Source: Bacteroides stercorirosoris (GTDB lineage: Bacteria > Bacteroidota > Bacteroidia > Bacteroidales > Bacteroidaceae). Taken from it: 64,000 nucleotides of DNA. Within the stretch, counting starts at the first letter, position 1. The number at the start of each line of letters is the position of its first letter. The notes under the pieces were generated by a model. The model saw only the letters and a list, made by a program, of their open reading frames with translations, made no database searches and was not told the DNA's origin. This document shows positions 44,103 to 55,500 of this stretch, in pieces. Position numbers and translations under genes: made by a program. The stretch covers positions 1 through 64,000 of the forward strand of contig NZ_FQZN01000020.1 in the NCBI RefSeq assembly GCF_900142015.1, read 5' to 3'.

Positions 44103-46748
44103 ATGCAGAAAAAGACACTACTCCCTCAATCAGTTCACAAATTAAAACGAATTTGGATATTATGTTTGATAAGTCTGTGCATTGCACCATTAAATGCGCA
44201 AACTTTATACAAAATTGAGATGCCCAATTACATCCTGCAAGCATCAGGCACAAACACAGAGACTTTGTACATCAAAAACAAGGAATCTGAAAACCTGATT
44301 CAACTCGGAAAACTAAAGTTCGGGTGGACACCTGCCATCACAATGGAAAATACATGCAGTTATGAAATCATTGAAGTAAACGGATATCAGGCCATCCGCG
44401 CCACCTACACTTTTCCTTCATCTGTACCTTCTTCCATTACACTGACCGGAACCTTCATTGCACGTCCCGACCGGGTAGACGTCCAATATTGGGTTTCCGG
44501 TGTTCCTACCGGATATGTCACCAACTGGGGAGGCTCACAATTTCGCTTCATACTCTCCAACAAGGCAAATACCCAAATATTGCCAGAGGCCAAACTCGGC
44601 TTATGGCAACGGGATGCACAAGGAGGATTGCCCATTGAAGCCGCAGATTCCAATTTCTTCCCATTCCTCATAAAAGATAAAATAATATGTCTGGCCTATG
44701 GTCCTGAGAATAAGGCTAATTCCAGTTGGAAGGACGACTGGTACAGGCATACCGTCTTAATTGATAATAAAGACGGTTCCTATTCCACGAAGTTCTCCGT
44801 ACTGGTGGCTTCTTCGGACTGGCCGTACGAAGCCATCTGTGCCCAATGGAAAGGACGTCCCTTTGCATTAACTCTCAGCACCGATAAACCTTACAATTGG
44901 TGGGAAAATGCATCCGGAACATTAAGCGTAAAAGTAAATCTGGCCAACACTTCCCAAGAGAAGAAAAATTGTACACTCAAATATTGGATCAGAGACTATG
45001 CCGGAAATTATGTTGTCAATGAAAGCCGTTCACTTACTTTAGAAGCCGGTCAGCTACAGGTCTATCCCATTGAGTTCACCCCCGAAAGCGAAAGAGAAAT
45101 CTACTTTATAGAGGCTTCCATCGAGGATGAAACTGGCAAGGAGCAAGTATTTCACAGAACGAATATAGGGCTCCTCCCCCCACACGAATTCACATCTACT
45201 TCTGATGAAAACATCATGGGACTTTCCGCTTACTGGGCTATCCCCGACTCAACAGAATTGAAACGGTTACTCAACAGAATGGGGGTCAGATGGGTAAGAA
45301 ACGGAATTAACAGCAGTTTCAAGAATATCGAAGCAATGTATCATAACAATATCGACTGGACAAAAAAGTGGAGTGATACAGAACGAGATAAACAAATCCG
45401 AACCTGCTTCCAAGAAATAGTGAAGAGCGGAAACAAAATTTGGGAGTTTGGCAATGAACTGAATATGAGTTCTCCTGATATAGGTGGAGCTGGTGAAGGT
45501 ATCGGAAAAGCACTATTGGCAGAGTCTTATGTGAAATGGTTAAAAGCTATCCGCAAGATACAGTCGGAAAAAACGGAATGGCAAAAAATCAAAATTATAT
45601 CTTTCGGTTTTGCCGGTACTGACGAAGTATTCCTGGAAAAACTCGTCACACTAGGAGGTTGGGAATTGCTGGATGGAATAGCACTTCATCCAGGAAGAGG
45701 TAACTTTACTCCCGATTATCCTGTAACAGTTCCATGGAATGAATTTGAGAAACCTTCTTCAGGATATCAATACTGGAATTACTATGGTTCCATCCGTATT
45801 CTCAAAAACTTCATCAAAGCACATGGAAATGATAAAGATTTATACCTGACGGAAGTCTACGCACTTGACTTTCCGAACCATTCATGGAATGACACTCCCC
45901 GCGAATCAGCCGAGAACGTGGTCCTCTCATTTGCACTTGCCGCTGCTGAAGGAGTAAAGAATGCACTCTATTACCAGCTATTCAATTCAGTATGGAACAA
46001 TCAATTAGGCGTGAGAGAAGACAACCGTGAATATTTCTTTGGTCTAATCAACCGCGATCTAAGTTTCAAGCCTTCCCTCATGGCCTACTGCAATATATCC
46101 GAAGCGTTGGATGGGGCTCGTTTCAAAGGATGGATCAAGTTTAGTGAAAATAATCCTTTCAGCAAAGGAATCATGTTCGATACGCCTAAAGGTCCTATGA
46201 GTATTATTTGGGATAGAATAGAAGGCGATATACTTCCACGTCCCAATGGGAACAGTTCTCCGGAACCTTGGATCAGTTCATGGAATATACAAACGGAACT
46301 GACTTTGCCCTGCAAAGAAGAAAGCATTACGGTATTGAATGCCATCGGACAAAAAGAATCAATCCCGGTGAAAGACCATAAAGCTACAATAACTCTAACT
46401 GGAGCTCCTGTTATTATTTACGGCATGGATGCCTCTCAGATGCAGCTTCACGGAGATGCCCCGACCAGCATAGAGAACCTTTATGTCAACGGGAAAGATA
46501 TACGAATAAGTCCCAATCCAGTAAAGGATCGATTGTTCATCAAAGCTAATTTTCAGTCGGACATCAAGCAAATGCATCTCTATATATATAATGTAATCGG
46601 GCAGCAGATTGTAAGTCAATCAATTCCTGTATCAGGTAATACCTTGGAATACAGCATAAACGTGACCGGAATCAATGCAGGAATCTATTACGCAGTCTTC
46701 GACATAAATGGTGTCGAACGCATAACCAAGAAGGTTATCAAGCAATAG
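44103..46748 (+). CDS. Clan GH-A-like glycoside hydrolase with type IX secretion sorting domain
   Basis: This 881-residue protein starts at ATG 44103; the frame extends upstream only to a TTG before the promoter. The signal peptide (about 15-32, ISLCIAPLNAQ) is followed by a beta-rich N-terminal region (about 33-360). A TIM-barrel-like domain follows, with WEFGNELN (Glu452, likely acid/base) and YLTEVYALD (Glu584, likely nucleophile), as in clan GH-A retaining enzymes. The last 75 residues (ISPNPVKDRLFIKA, YNVIGQQIVSQ, GIYYAVF, KKVIKQ) are a type A sorting domain used by the type IX secretion system. The paralogue at 48217 lacks this tail. The GH family cannot be named from sequence alone. 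Confidence 0.8.
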   Translation: MQKKTLLPQSVHKLKRIWILCLISLCIAPLNAQTLYKIEMPNYILQASGTNTETLYIKNKESENLIQLGKLKFGWTPAITMENTCSYEIIEVNGYQAIRATYTFPSSVPSSITLTGTFIARPDRVDVQYWVSGVPTGYVTNWGGSQFRFILSNKANTQILPEAKLGLWQRDAQGGLPIEAADSNFFPFLIKDKIICLAYGPENKANSSWKDDWYRHTVLIDNKDGSYSTKFSVLVASSDWPYEAICAQWKGRPFALTLSTDKPYNWWENASGTLSVKVNLANTSQEKKNCTLKYWIRDYAGNYVVNESRSLTLEAGQLQVYPIEFTPESEREIYFIEASIEDETGKEQVFHRTNIGLLPPHEFTSTSDENIMGLSAYWAIPDSTELKRLLNRMGVRWVRNGINSSFKNIEAMYHNNIDWTKKWSDTERDKQIRTCFQEIVKSGNKIWEFGNELNMSSPDIGGAGEGIGKALLAESYVKWLKAIRKIQSEKTEWQKIKIISFGFAGTDEVFLEKLVTLGGWELLDGIALHPGRGNFTPDYPVTVPWNEFEKPSSGYQYWNYYGSIRILKNFIKAHGNDKDLYLTEVYALDFPNHSWNDTPRESAENVVLSFALAAAEGVKNALYYQLFNSVWNNQLGVREDNREYFFGLINRDLSFKPSLMAYCNISEALDGARFKGWIKFSENNPFSKGIMFDTPKGPMSIIWDRIEGDILPRPNGNSSPEPWISSWNIQTELTLPCKEESITVLNAIGQKESIPVKDHKATITLTGAPVIIYGMDASQMQLHGDAPTSIENLYVNGKDIRISPNPVKDRLFIKANFQSDIKQMHLYIYNVIGQQIVSQSIPVSGNTLEYSINVTGINAGIYYAVFDINGVERITKKVIKQ

Positions 46749-46768
46749 AACAGTTTATATTATCCTTA

Positions 46769-46820
46769 AGATAGAAGTGTTACACAAAGCAATCTTTTTG
46801 CTTGGCTAACACTTCTATCT
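46769..46820. terminator. Bidirectional terminator between convergent PUL genes
   Basis: Perfect 14-bp arms (46769-46782 and 46807-46820, AGATAGAAGTGTTA and its complement), with an inner AAGCAA / TTGCTT pairing, lie between the facing stops at 46748 and 46858. Confidence 0.85.
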
Positions 46821-46857
46821 ATCTTGTGGGTCATGCCTCATATGCCTCGGTGTTAGG

Positions 46858-48165
46858 TCACTTTCTGAACCATTTATCTGCAAACTTCACATACTGTTTC
46901 CAGTCATATTGAGTGATGTCGTGCCTGCCAGAACGAATGTGGTAGGCGATACTACCGTCTTGTAGAGGAGTATCGCTTGGAGGCATCTCTTTGGCATCTA
47001 GCCCCTTTGCTCCGAATATAAACTCATATACCGGAGTAGCATGTACTCCGGATAGGAATTCTCCTTTAGGGTCGGCCCATTGGTCTTCGGTGGCGCTGGC
47101 AATATAAACTGGACGTGGGGCTAAAAGAGCTATCAACTCATGCTGGTCAAAAGGAAGCGTGTTCTCTTTGCTGTTGTATTTCCGGAAGTTGCGACAAAAC
47201 CAATGTGGAAACTGTTGGTTGATGGCTTGAATGGTTTCTCCGATTGCACGTCGGGAAAGGGCGGCCCCTCCGCAACCGGAGCAATTGGAGATAATCATAG
47301 CAAAACGTTGGTCTGTGGCTCCTGCCCATAAGGCGGCTTTACCATGCCGTGAATGTCCGAACACGGCTACTTGGGATGTGTTGATATCTTTGTCTGTTTC
47401 GAAATAGTTCATCGCACAGCTCATGGCCCATGCCCACGCGGCTATGGTTCCCCATTCGTCGTTAGCCGGATGATGTTGTCCTTTTTTGTAGAATAGAGGG
47501 TGAACTCCATTTTTAAATGCATCATCAAAATCGGGGTCAATGTCTCCGCGATAGATTGTGGCAAGGGCGTATCCGTTTTCCATTAGCATCTCAATGGGCC
47601 ATCGGGCAGCTGCAATGCCTCGGGGAGGCAGTCTCTTCCATAAAAATTCTTTTTGTTTTTCGGGAGTTGGATAGGATATACCGGGATCTAGGCTGATGGT
47701 ATGGTTACCTTTGAAGTTTAATCCGAAGAATAGAGGAACTGCTCCTGAACGCTTGTTTGGAATATATATGAGGACTGTAAAGTAGTGTTTGTCACTTTTT
47801 GTCAGGTAAACCGAAACTTCCTTACGTGTAGCTATACCGCCTAACGCATTTTTGTCTTCTGTCAGAATTTTGAAGTGCATATCTTTCGGATGTTTAGGTG
47901 CTTTGCCGAACATTTCCGTTTCGAAGAGCCGGAGTAGTTCCGGCCTGCGTTTTTGGTTCCATTGTTTCAGGGTATTTATAGTGCTTCCGTTTTTCATTAT
48001 CAATGGATTAGGTAGGTCGTAATTCGGAATGTTTTCTTCTTCATAATTTGCTTTAGAAGCAAGATATCTGAAGATAGTGTCTTTAGGAAGACTTTCAGCC
48101 AACACCGTAAGTACAAAACACTGTAAGAAGCACAATATTCCTGTAATCTTTTTTTGAGTATTCAT
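46858..48165 (-). CDS. CE15-type glucuronoyl esterase
   Basis: This 435-residue secreted alpha/beta hydrolase has a signal peptide (about 1-24). The nucleophile elbow GHSRHGKAALWAG is followed by SNCSGCGGAALSRR, FPHWFCRNF, LPFDQHELIALLAPRPV and a late SGRHDIT His. This series is typical of bacterial carbohydrate esterase family 15, which splits ester bonds of glucuronic acid carboxyls (methyl glucuronate or lignin esters). It lies in the SusCD operon 51 nt after the second glycosidase. De-esterification would expose uronates to the lyase and GH88 enzyme encoded nearby. Confidence 0.87.
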   Translation of the reverse strand: MNTQKKITGILCFLQCFVLTVLAESLPKDTIFRYLASKANYEEENIPNYDLPNPLIMKNGSTINTLKQWNQKRRPELLRLFETEMFGKAPKHPKDMHFKILTEDKNALGGIATRKEVSVYLTKSDKHYFTVLIYIPNKRSGAVPLFFGLNFKGNHTISLDPGISYPTPEKQKEFLWKRLPPRGIAAARWPIEMLMENGYALATIYRGDIDPDFDDAFKNGVHPLFYKKGQHHPANDEWGTIAAWAWAMSCAMNYFETDKDINTSQVAVFGHSRHGKAALWAGATDQRFAMIISNCSGCGGAALSRRAIGETIQAINQQFPHWFCRNFRKYNSKENTLPFDQHELIALLAPRPVYIASATEDQWADPKGEFLSGVHATPVYEFIFGAKGLDAKEMPPSDTPLQDGSIAYHIRSGRHDITQYDWKQYVKFADKWFRK

Positions 48166-48216
48166 AGTAAATAGTTTATATTATTCTTAATCTTTTAAAC
48201 TTTATGGTATCCTTGA

Positions 48217-50571
48217 TTAATGATAAAGCTGAATTCGTGATGCATCTATTCCGTATATTACGCAAGGAGCACCAGTCAATTCTATAGTTACCTGATTATT
48301 GGTAGTAGGCACTATCTGTTTTTGTCCGATGGCATTCAGTAAGGTGACCTCTGGAACATTGCTTGGCAATGTCAGTCTCTTTTTTGTTTTCCATGAGCTT
48401 ACCCAAGGTTCCGGAAAAATATCTCCGTTGGGATGAGTCAGGATATTTCCTTCTGTCCTGTCCCAAAGTACAGCCATGCTTCCCCGAGGAGTATCAAATA
48501 AAATTCCTCTGCTGAACGGATGCTTTTCGTCCATCCGTATCCAGCCTTTGAATGTGGCTTTATCCAATACTTCAGCCGTGTTGCAAAAGGCCATCAAAGA
48601 AGGCTTGAAGCTTAAATCTCGGTTGATCATCCCAAAGAAATACTCCCGGTTAGTGGCATTTACTCCTAAATGGTCGAACCATACGGAGTTAAATAGCTGA
48701 TAGTAAAGTGCATTCTTTACTCCCTCTGCCGCTGCAAGCGCATATGATAATAATAAATTCTCCGCCGCCTCGCGAGGGGTGTCATTCCATGAATGATTGG
48801 GATAATCAAGCGCATATATTTCGGTGAGGTACAAATCTTTGTCGCCTCCATGCTTTTGTATGAAGTTCTTGACTACTCGGATAGAACCGTAATAATTCCA
48901 GTATTGATATCCGAAAGCGGGCTTCTTGAAATCTTCCCAAGGAGCGATTACCGGAAAATCAGGTGTAAAATTACCTCTGCCCGGATGCAATGCGATTCCG
49001 TCCAGTAAGTCCCATCCTCCTAATTCTACAATCTTTTCCAGGAAGACCTCATCTGCACCTGCTATTCCGAATGAGATAATCTGAATGTTCTGCCATTCAG
49101 TTTTTTCTTTTTGAACTTTGCGTATGGCTTTCAACCACTCTATATATGCTTCGGCCAAACTAGCCTTACCAATGCCTTCACCGGCACCGGCAATGTCCGG
49201 TGAACTCATGTTCAGTTCATTGCCAAATTCCCATATTTTGTTCCCATTCTTCACAATCTTTCGGAAAAAGGAACGTATCAATTCTTCCCGCTCTGTATCT
49301 TTCCATTTCTTCTTCCAGTCTATGTTATTGTGAAATGTGGCTTCTATGTTTTTGAAACTGCTGGTGATTCCGTTACGTACCCATCGGACTCCCATCCGGT
49401 TTAATAAACGTTTTAGATTCATGGAATCGGGAATGGCCCAATAGGCTGAAAGCCCCATAATGTTTTCATCGGGTGTGGCTTTAAACTCATGAGGAGGCAA
49501 TATAGCCAGACTTGTCCTCGAGAAAATCTGTTCTTTTCCGTTTTCATCTTCAACGGAGACTTCTACAAAATAAATTTCCCGTTTTGTGTCTGCTGTAAAT
49601 TCAATGGGGTGAACTTGTACTTCTCCTGTTTCTAAGAAGTATTTTTTTGAGTCATTCACTATGTAATTTCCGTCATAGTCACGAATCCAATACTTAAGTA
49701 TGCATTTTTGTGGAACTGGTGACGTATTGATGATTTTAGCTTGTACGCCGATTGGAGCAGTTGCGTCCTCCCACCAGTTATAGACTTTCTCTGTGGTGAG
49801 TGTTAAGGCAAATGGACGTTTCTGCCATTTTGCACTGATAGCTTCGTAAGGCCATCCATAAGGAGGAAATAGGATTGAGAACTGAGTGAAATAGTTGCCG
49901 TCTTCCTGACGGGATAGAATCGTATGTTTGTAGTCTTTTCCTTTCCAATTTGAGTCGACTTTGTTATCGGCTCCATAAGTAAGGCAAAGCAAGCGGTTTT
50001 TTATCAAAAACGGGAATATTTTGGCATCGGCTATTTCTAACGGAAGTCCTCCTTTAGCATCTCGCTGCCATATCCCCAATTTAGCTTCCGGAAGTTTTTG
50101 AGTACCGGCGTTTTCGGGCAGGCAGAAACGGAACTGACATCCTTTCCAGTCAGCCTTATACTTTTCGGGAACTCCTGAAAGCAAATACTGTACGTCCACC
50201 CGGTCTTGATGCACTATGAATGTACCTATAAGTTTCATCGAAGTCGGTACTGATGGAGGAAAAAAATAATGAATACGAATGGCACTTGCCCCATTCACCT
50301 CAGTTATTTCATATTTACAATTGTTTTCGAGTTCCAGTTGAGGCCACTGGCCAAGTTTCAGCTCGCCAAGTTGTACTAATGTCTCCGATTGTTTGTTTTG
50401 CAACAGCAACCTTCCTTTATCTTTGGATGCTATTCTTAAAATATAATTGGAAGATTCAATCTTATAGTTTGCCAGCATTTCTATGGGTGCTATACAGAAA
50501 TTGATTATTAACAATAGTAACCATTCTCTTTTCAATTCGGCAAATGAAATGTTATATAAAAGCTTATACAT
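48217..50571 (-). CDS. Clan GH-A-like glycoside hydrolase, paralogue without sorting domain
   Basis: This 784-residue protein aligns end to end with the 44103 enzyme up to YGIDASRIQL and stops there, without the sorting tail. It keeps the predicted catalytic blocks WEFGNELN and YLTEIYALD and the shared FNSVW and GWI segments. A hydrophobic N-terminus (about 15-35) should export it. Two close paralogues in one PUL suggest the same bond in different settings, such as surface versus periplasm. It lies 88 nt after susD, with a hairpin between. Confidence 0.82.
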   Translation of the reverse strand: MYKLLYNISFAELKREWLLLLIINFCIAPIEMLANYKIESSNYILRIASKDKGRLLLQNKQSETLVQLGELKLGQWPQLELENNCKYEITEVNGASAIRIHYFFPPSVPTSMKLIGTFIVHQDRVDVQYLLSGVPEKYKADWKGCQFRFCLPENAGTQKLPEAKLGIWQRDAKGGLPLEIADAKIFPFLIKNRLLCLTYGADNKVDSNWKGKDYKHTILSRQEDGNYFTQFSILFPPYGWPYEAISAKWQKRPFALTLTTEKVYNWWEDATAPIGVQAKIINTSPVPQKCILKYWIRDYDGNYIVNDSKKYFLETGEVQVHPIEFTADTKREIYFVEVSVEDENGKEQIFSRTSLAILPPHEFKATPDENIMGLSAYWAIPDSMNLKRLLNRMGVRWVRNGITSSFKNIEATFHNNIDWKKKWKDTEREELIRSFFRKIVKNGNKIWEFGNELNMSSPDIAGAGEGIGKASLAEAYIEWLKAIRKVQKEKTEWQNIQIISFGIAGADEVFLEKIVELGGWDLLDGIALHPGRGNFTPDFPVIAPWEDFKKPAFGYQYWNYYGSIRVVKNFIQKHGGDKDLYLTEIYALDYPNHSWNDTPREAAENLLLSYALAAAEGVKNALYYQLFNSVWFDHLGVNATNREYFFGMINRDLSFKPSLMAFCNTAEVLDKATFKGWIRMDEKHPFSRGILFDTPRGSMAVLWDRTEGNILTHPNGDIFPEPWVSSWKTKKRLTLPSNVPEVTLLNAIGQKQIVPTTNNQVTIELTGAPCVIYGIDASRIQLYH

Positions 50572-50601
50572 ATCTTTATTTTTTGTAAATTATAAAATTT
50601 A

Positions 50602-50630
50602 CCCCTGCTACAAATATTATGTGGCAGGGG
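50602..50630 (-). terminator. Intercistronic hairpin between susD and the enzyme genes
   Basis: Seven-bp arms CCCCTGC / GCAGGGG with a 15-nt loop lie 29 nt after the susD stop on the minus strand and are followed by a weakly T-rich run. It may reduce read-through, so that susCD are expressed above the downstream enzymes. Confidence 0.5.
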
Positions 50631-50659
50631 CAATTTTTCATAAAAGTGGATATCCACGA

Positions 50660-52570
50660 TTAATCTTTCATGAACTGGCCTTCTTCGGGTACCTGCAAGG
50701 GAGTTACATTATTTTCACAACCTAAATAACCGTTATTTTGATTAATGTGTCCATTGGTGTTGGCTCTGATATCTTTGTTAGGAATAGGCCATAACATGTG
50801 ATGAACACTCATGGTGTATTCTGCAAATCTGTTCTTTACACCTTTGTTATAGAAATTGTTATGTTGACTGATCCAGTCGAACCAGAAATTGTATCCGGCA
50901 TCTTTCAAGTTGCTGGCTCCCTTTGGACCACATAAGTTTTCCATTTTGTAGGTACGTCCGTTGAATATTTCACAAGGTTTACCTGTCAGTGCGTATGTAT
51001 AAGCGATACGAACCAATGTAATGTGACGATGTTCTTCGTAATAAAGTTCACGTGCACGTTCGTTCAGAATTTCACCGATATTGATGTTTTGAGCAGTCAG
51101 CGGATCGGCGCCTGCACGGTTACGGACTACATTCAGCATATTGGCTGCTTCACTCAGATTATCTTTCCAATAATAGCATTCGGCAAGCATCAGGTAAACT
51201 TCGGCACTACGCATCAGGTAAATAGGGCTTGAACCACCTTTCCATTGACCGCTACCTGCTGTCGGATCCGGAATATAAACTTTGTAGTGCGGCCATGAAA
51301 ACCAGCAGCGGATTGAATCACCGCAAGACATATTCACTGGTTTTACTGCCTTCTTTCCATACCAGGGATCATTAGCTTTCTTCAGGGCCGGGTCATTATA
51401 AATTAGGTCTTCCATACGTCTCCAGCTATCGTGGTTGTAGCGGCCACGTAAGTCATTTTTCTCTTTCTCTGTCCAGATGGTATATTGGAAGTAGTTGGTG
51501 GGGCGTACACGGGCAATGCCTCGTCCATATGTTTTGTTCACATCTTCCACAATGCCGGCTGTAACGTCTTTGCTGTCGGGAGTGACGGCGAAACCAGTTT
51601 TACCACTCGGAGTTTTTACTACGTTATTATTCCACATAGGAACACAGTTAGCCATGATTTCTGTTTTTGCAGAACCTGTGCCACTGGCATTATTCGGTTC
51701 GGATACACCATATAATATACCTTCTGTGTTGGCCGGATCACTTTTGGCTTCTACGCTATGCAGATCAAACATCAGGTTGGGATGATTGTTTTTAGTGGAA
51801 GTAAAACGGTTGACCATCAGTGGGTGTTTAGCTACGATTTCATTTCCAACTTTGATAGCATTGTCGAATTCTCCCAATGACATATAGACTTTCATCAACA
51901 GTACGCCACAGGCCGATTTTGTGGTGTGTCCACGGTCTACTTGTTCGGGTACCCATTGGTATGCAAATTCCAGTTCTTTTTTCATACGACGCAAGATGCT
52001 CCAACGGTCACATGTATTAAAATCATACCGTGGGTATGTGACTTCGACATCAATGAAGGGGACATCCCCGAACTGGTTGATTAGTCGCCAGTATCTGTAA
52101 CAACGTTGGAAGTAACCTGTACCTAATACTTTGTTCTTTTCAGCTTCATTCACGAATTTTGTATCTTTCATACGTGAAAGTACTACATTCGTATATTTTA
52201 TTTGATTCCAGTTCTCATCCCAATTATGTGATGTCAAATAGGAGTTTTCTGCATTATTAAAGTTCGCATCCGGCATTAATTGGCGATCCATATCCTGCAA
52301 GGGTCCTGCTTTATCAGTCGTTCCGCTGATGCAGAGGTCGGAGAAGATCAGTTCACAAGTATATCCACTTCCGTTTCCAAAGTATTCATGACGCATGGAA
52401 CGCTCGGCTGCTGCCAGAGAAGTGAGCAGACCGTCAGCATCAATGTATGCATTTTCAGGAGTGAGGAAAGAGAGGGGTTTAGGTTCCAACCAGCTTTCGC
52501 TACATCCGGTTAGTAGTGCCGTACATAAAGCGGCACCACTGATAGTTTTGAATATTCTGTTCTTTTTCAT
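50660..52570 (-). CDS. SusD-like outer-membrane glycan-binding lipoprotein (PUL)
   Basis: This 636-residue RagB/SusD protein has the lipobox LLTGC (Cys23) before SESWLEPKPLSFLTPENAY. It contains the long helical repeats typical of the family and ends with an HHMLWPIPNKDI segment. It follows susC by 12 nt. It should bind the target glycan at the surface and hand it to SusC. Ligand residues cannot be assigned from sequence alone; the neighbouring enzymes suggest a uronic-acid-bearing glycan. Confidence 0.94.
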   Translation of the reverse strand: MKKNRIFKTISGAALCTALLTGCSESWLEPKPLSFLTPENAYIDADGLLTSLAAAERSMRHEYFGNGSGYTCELIFSDLCISGTTDKAGPLQDMDRQLMPDANFNNAENSYLTSHNWDENWNQIKYTNVVLSRMKDTKFVNEAEKNKVLGTGYFQRCYRYWRLINQFGDVPFIDVEVTYPRYDFNTCDRWSILRRMKKELEFAYQWVPEQVDRGHTTKSACGVLLMKVYMSLGEFDNAIKVGNEIVAKHPLMVNRFTSTKNNHPNLMFDLHSVEAKSDPANTEGILYGVSEPNNASGTGSAKTEIMANCVPMWNNNVVKTPSGKTGFAVTPDSKDVTAGIVEDVNKTYGRGIARVRPTNYFQYTIWTEKEKNDLRGRYNHDSWRRMEDLIYNDPALKKANDPWYGKKAVKPVNMSCGDSIRCWFSWPHYKVYIPDPTAGSGQWKGGSSPIYLMRSAEVYLMLAECYYWKDNLSEAANMLNVVRNRAGADPLTAQNINIGEILNERARELYYEEHRHITLVRIAYTYALTGKPCEIFNGRTYKMENLCGPKGASNLKDAGYNFWFDWISQHNNFYNKGVKNRFAEYTMSVHHMLWPIPNKDIRANTNGHINQNNGYLGCENNVTPLQVPEEGQFMKD

Positions 52571-52582
52571 TGTTCTTTCAAA

Positions 52583-55500
52583 TTAGAGTGTAAAGTTAAT
52601 ACCGAAATTGAATGTTCTTCCCATTGGGCTGTTTGATTCAGGATCCCAGCCGTCGTAATGAGGAGCAAAGACTGCTACATTATGAATGGATGCGTTGAAG
52701 CGTAAATCTTGGATACCCACAACTTTTGTCCATTTTTGTGGCAGGCGATATGAAACTGTGATATTGTCCAAACGGATAAATGACTTGTTTACATAATGTG
52801 TTCCTAAATTCTTTGAACCGATACGTGCATAGTCATTAATCGGATTTTCCGGTGTCCAGTAAGGCTGATCGTAACCGCAACTGATAGAAGCATCGAAGTT
52901 ATTGTTGGCGGCATCAGCATATGAACCATGGTGTCCCCATAAAGAGTACAACATGAATGAAACATCCAAATCGTTGAACAATTGGAAATTGTTACGTAAT
53001 GTCCAGCGGAAGCGGGGAGTCGTATATTTCTGATGTCTCTTGTCATCCTGATCCAATTTCCCATTTTCATTGAGATCCAGATATTTAAAGTCACCCGGCT
53101 GACAACCATATTTTGCAGCTTCTTCAGCTTCATCTTGTTGCCATACACCATCTCCTACATAATCCCAAATGCGGTCTGGGTCCTCACCAATAAACCATTT
53201 GTTAGTGATATCATCGTCTTCCACCTGACCGATGATATTACCGTCAGCATCAAGAATATTCTTCATGTTACCGTACAAGTGCTTAATCTTACGACGGTTG
53301 AGTGAGAAGTTACCTGTAGCACTCCATTCAAAGTTTTTGCGTCTCATGATGTTGGCATTCAATGTCAATTCAAAACCTGTATTCTGGAGTTGTCCCATAT
53401 TACTCAATACTTTGCTGAAGCCGGTGATGGGTGGGATTGCACGGTCCATGAGCAAGTCATTGGTCATTTTCTTGTATACTTCGATAGAACCACTTAAAAT
53501 ATCTCCGAAGAGTCCGAAGTCCAAACCTATATTATATGATTTAGCACGTTCCCATTTTAACTTGCTATTTGGCATTTTTTGGTTCAATGTATAAGTTGTG
53601 GTATAAAACTTACCACTTCCATCGATCCAACAAGTCGGGTTGGAGGTCAGTTCCGCAAGGGCGGCATAGATACCAATGTCTCTATTTCCATTTTCACCCC
53701 AAGAGAAGCGTAATTTACCATAACTTAGCCATGAGGAGGTTTTCTTCATGAATTTTTCTTCTGTGAATACCCATGCCAAAGCAACGGCAGGGAATGTAGC
53801 ACGTGGGTTCATCATACCGAAAGCTGAGTAACCGTCACGACGAACAGAAGCAGTCAACATATATTTATTGCTAAAGGAGTAGAATAGACGTCCCATCAAA
53901 GCATCACCAGTAGTGTATTGGTCAGTACTCAATGCAGTAGGATTGTTGCCCAAGTGGATACCATGATAGCCTAATGCGTCACTCGGATTGTATCCTTTGT
54001 TAGTACTCTTAGTCATCCAACTTTGTGATTTTTCGGCGTTGACTAGGAAAGTAGCTTCTACTTTATGTTTATCGAAGAACTCATATTTCCAGTTGAAGAC
54101 ATTGTCTACCTGCCAGTTGAAGGCTTTATTATGCTGGCGGAAGGAGGAACCACCTTCTCCTGCCCAAGCATCATTCTTGGCTGATTTGTGCTCAAAACTT
54201 TCGTTCCAGGCCAAGCGCGGAGTAAAGTTCATCTGGTAAGAGAAACCGAATGGTAAATTCAGGCGTCCGTAGATAGTTCCGTCCAGATTCATGTATACCT
54301 GTTTCTTATCTGTATATTTACGGTCATAGAATGGGTTGGCGATGGTGTTTGAACCATTAGGATAGTGCTGGTTAGCACTTTCTGGATTGTTAACATCATT
54401 ACTACAATACGGAGAAAACCATGTCAAAGCTTTAGTATCGACAGCAATGGCACTTTCGTCACGGCTGGAGAAGTTCATATTCAATCCCACTGTGATATAC
54501 TTGCTGACATTGGATTCCAGATTCAGGCGGGTAGTGAAACGGCTAAACGCATCACCATCTTTGATACCTTCATTGTCCATATAGCCAATGGACCAATAGT
54601 ATTGGTAATCTTCACCTTTTTTGCTAATGCTGACGTTGTAGTTTTGTTGTACTGCATTGTTTAACATCAAATCTTGCCAATTGGTTAGTTTACCATTGAA
54701 ATAATTATTGATTTCAGGGGTAGATAGGTCCAGACGTGACAACCATTTCGTTATTAGTTCTTCTTCTGATACAGACGTAACTTTATCCTTCTGGTCATAA
54801 TTGTACCAGTCTACTTTATCTATTCCATTAAGCTTCCTTGGATCGGTATATATTCCCGGATATTGTTCAAGGTATTCATCCGTTTGCCTACCGATTTCGT
54901 ATGCTTGACGGAAATCAAGAAATTGCTCGGCGTTTCTGAGTTTGCGGCTCTTAATAGGAGTGACTAATCCCCAACTTGTATTGACGTTAATCACTGGCTT
55001 GCTGCCTGCTATACCTTTCTGTGTAGTGATAGCAATGACTCCGTTTGCTGCTTTTGCACCATATACAGCAGCAGAACTGGCATCTTTCAGTACGTCGATT
55101 GAAATGATGTCGTTGGGGTTCAATTCGCTAAGTTCGCCATTATAAATAACTCCGTCTACAACAAGTAACGGTTGTGAACCGGCTTTTAAAGTACCTTTAC
55201 CACGTATAAGGAAGTCGCCGCCACCTTTTGCTTCGTTGTTGACTGAGATGTTCAGACCGGCAGCATTAGCACGCAATAAGTCGTGCATATTACGGGGCAT
55301 TTCTGCTTTTAAGTCGGTCGGACGAATGTTTGAAATAGCACCAGTTAAATCCTTCTTTTTAGCTGTACCATATCCGATAACTACAACTTCGTCAAGTGCT
55401 TGAGCGTCTTCCTGCATTGTAATGTTCAGATTGCTTTGCTGCACTTTGACTTCCACATCTTTGTATCCGATATAAGAAAGAACCAGTGTTTGGCCGTTTT

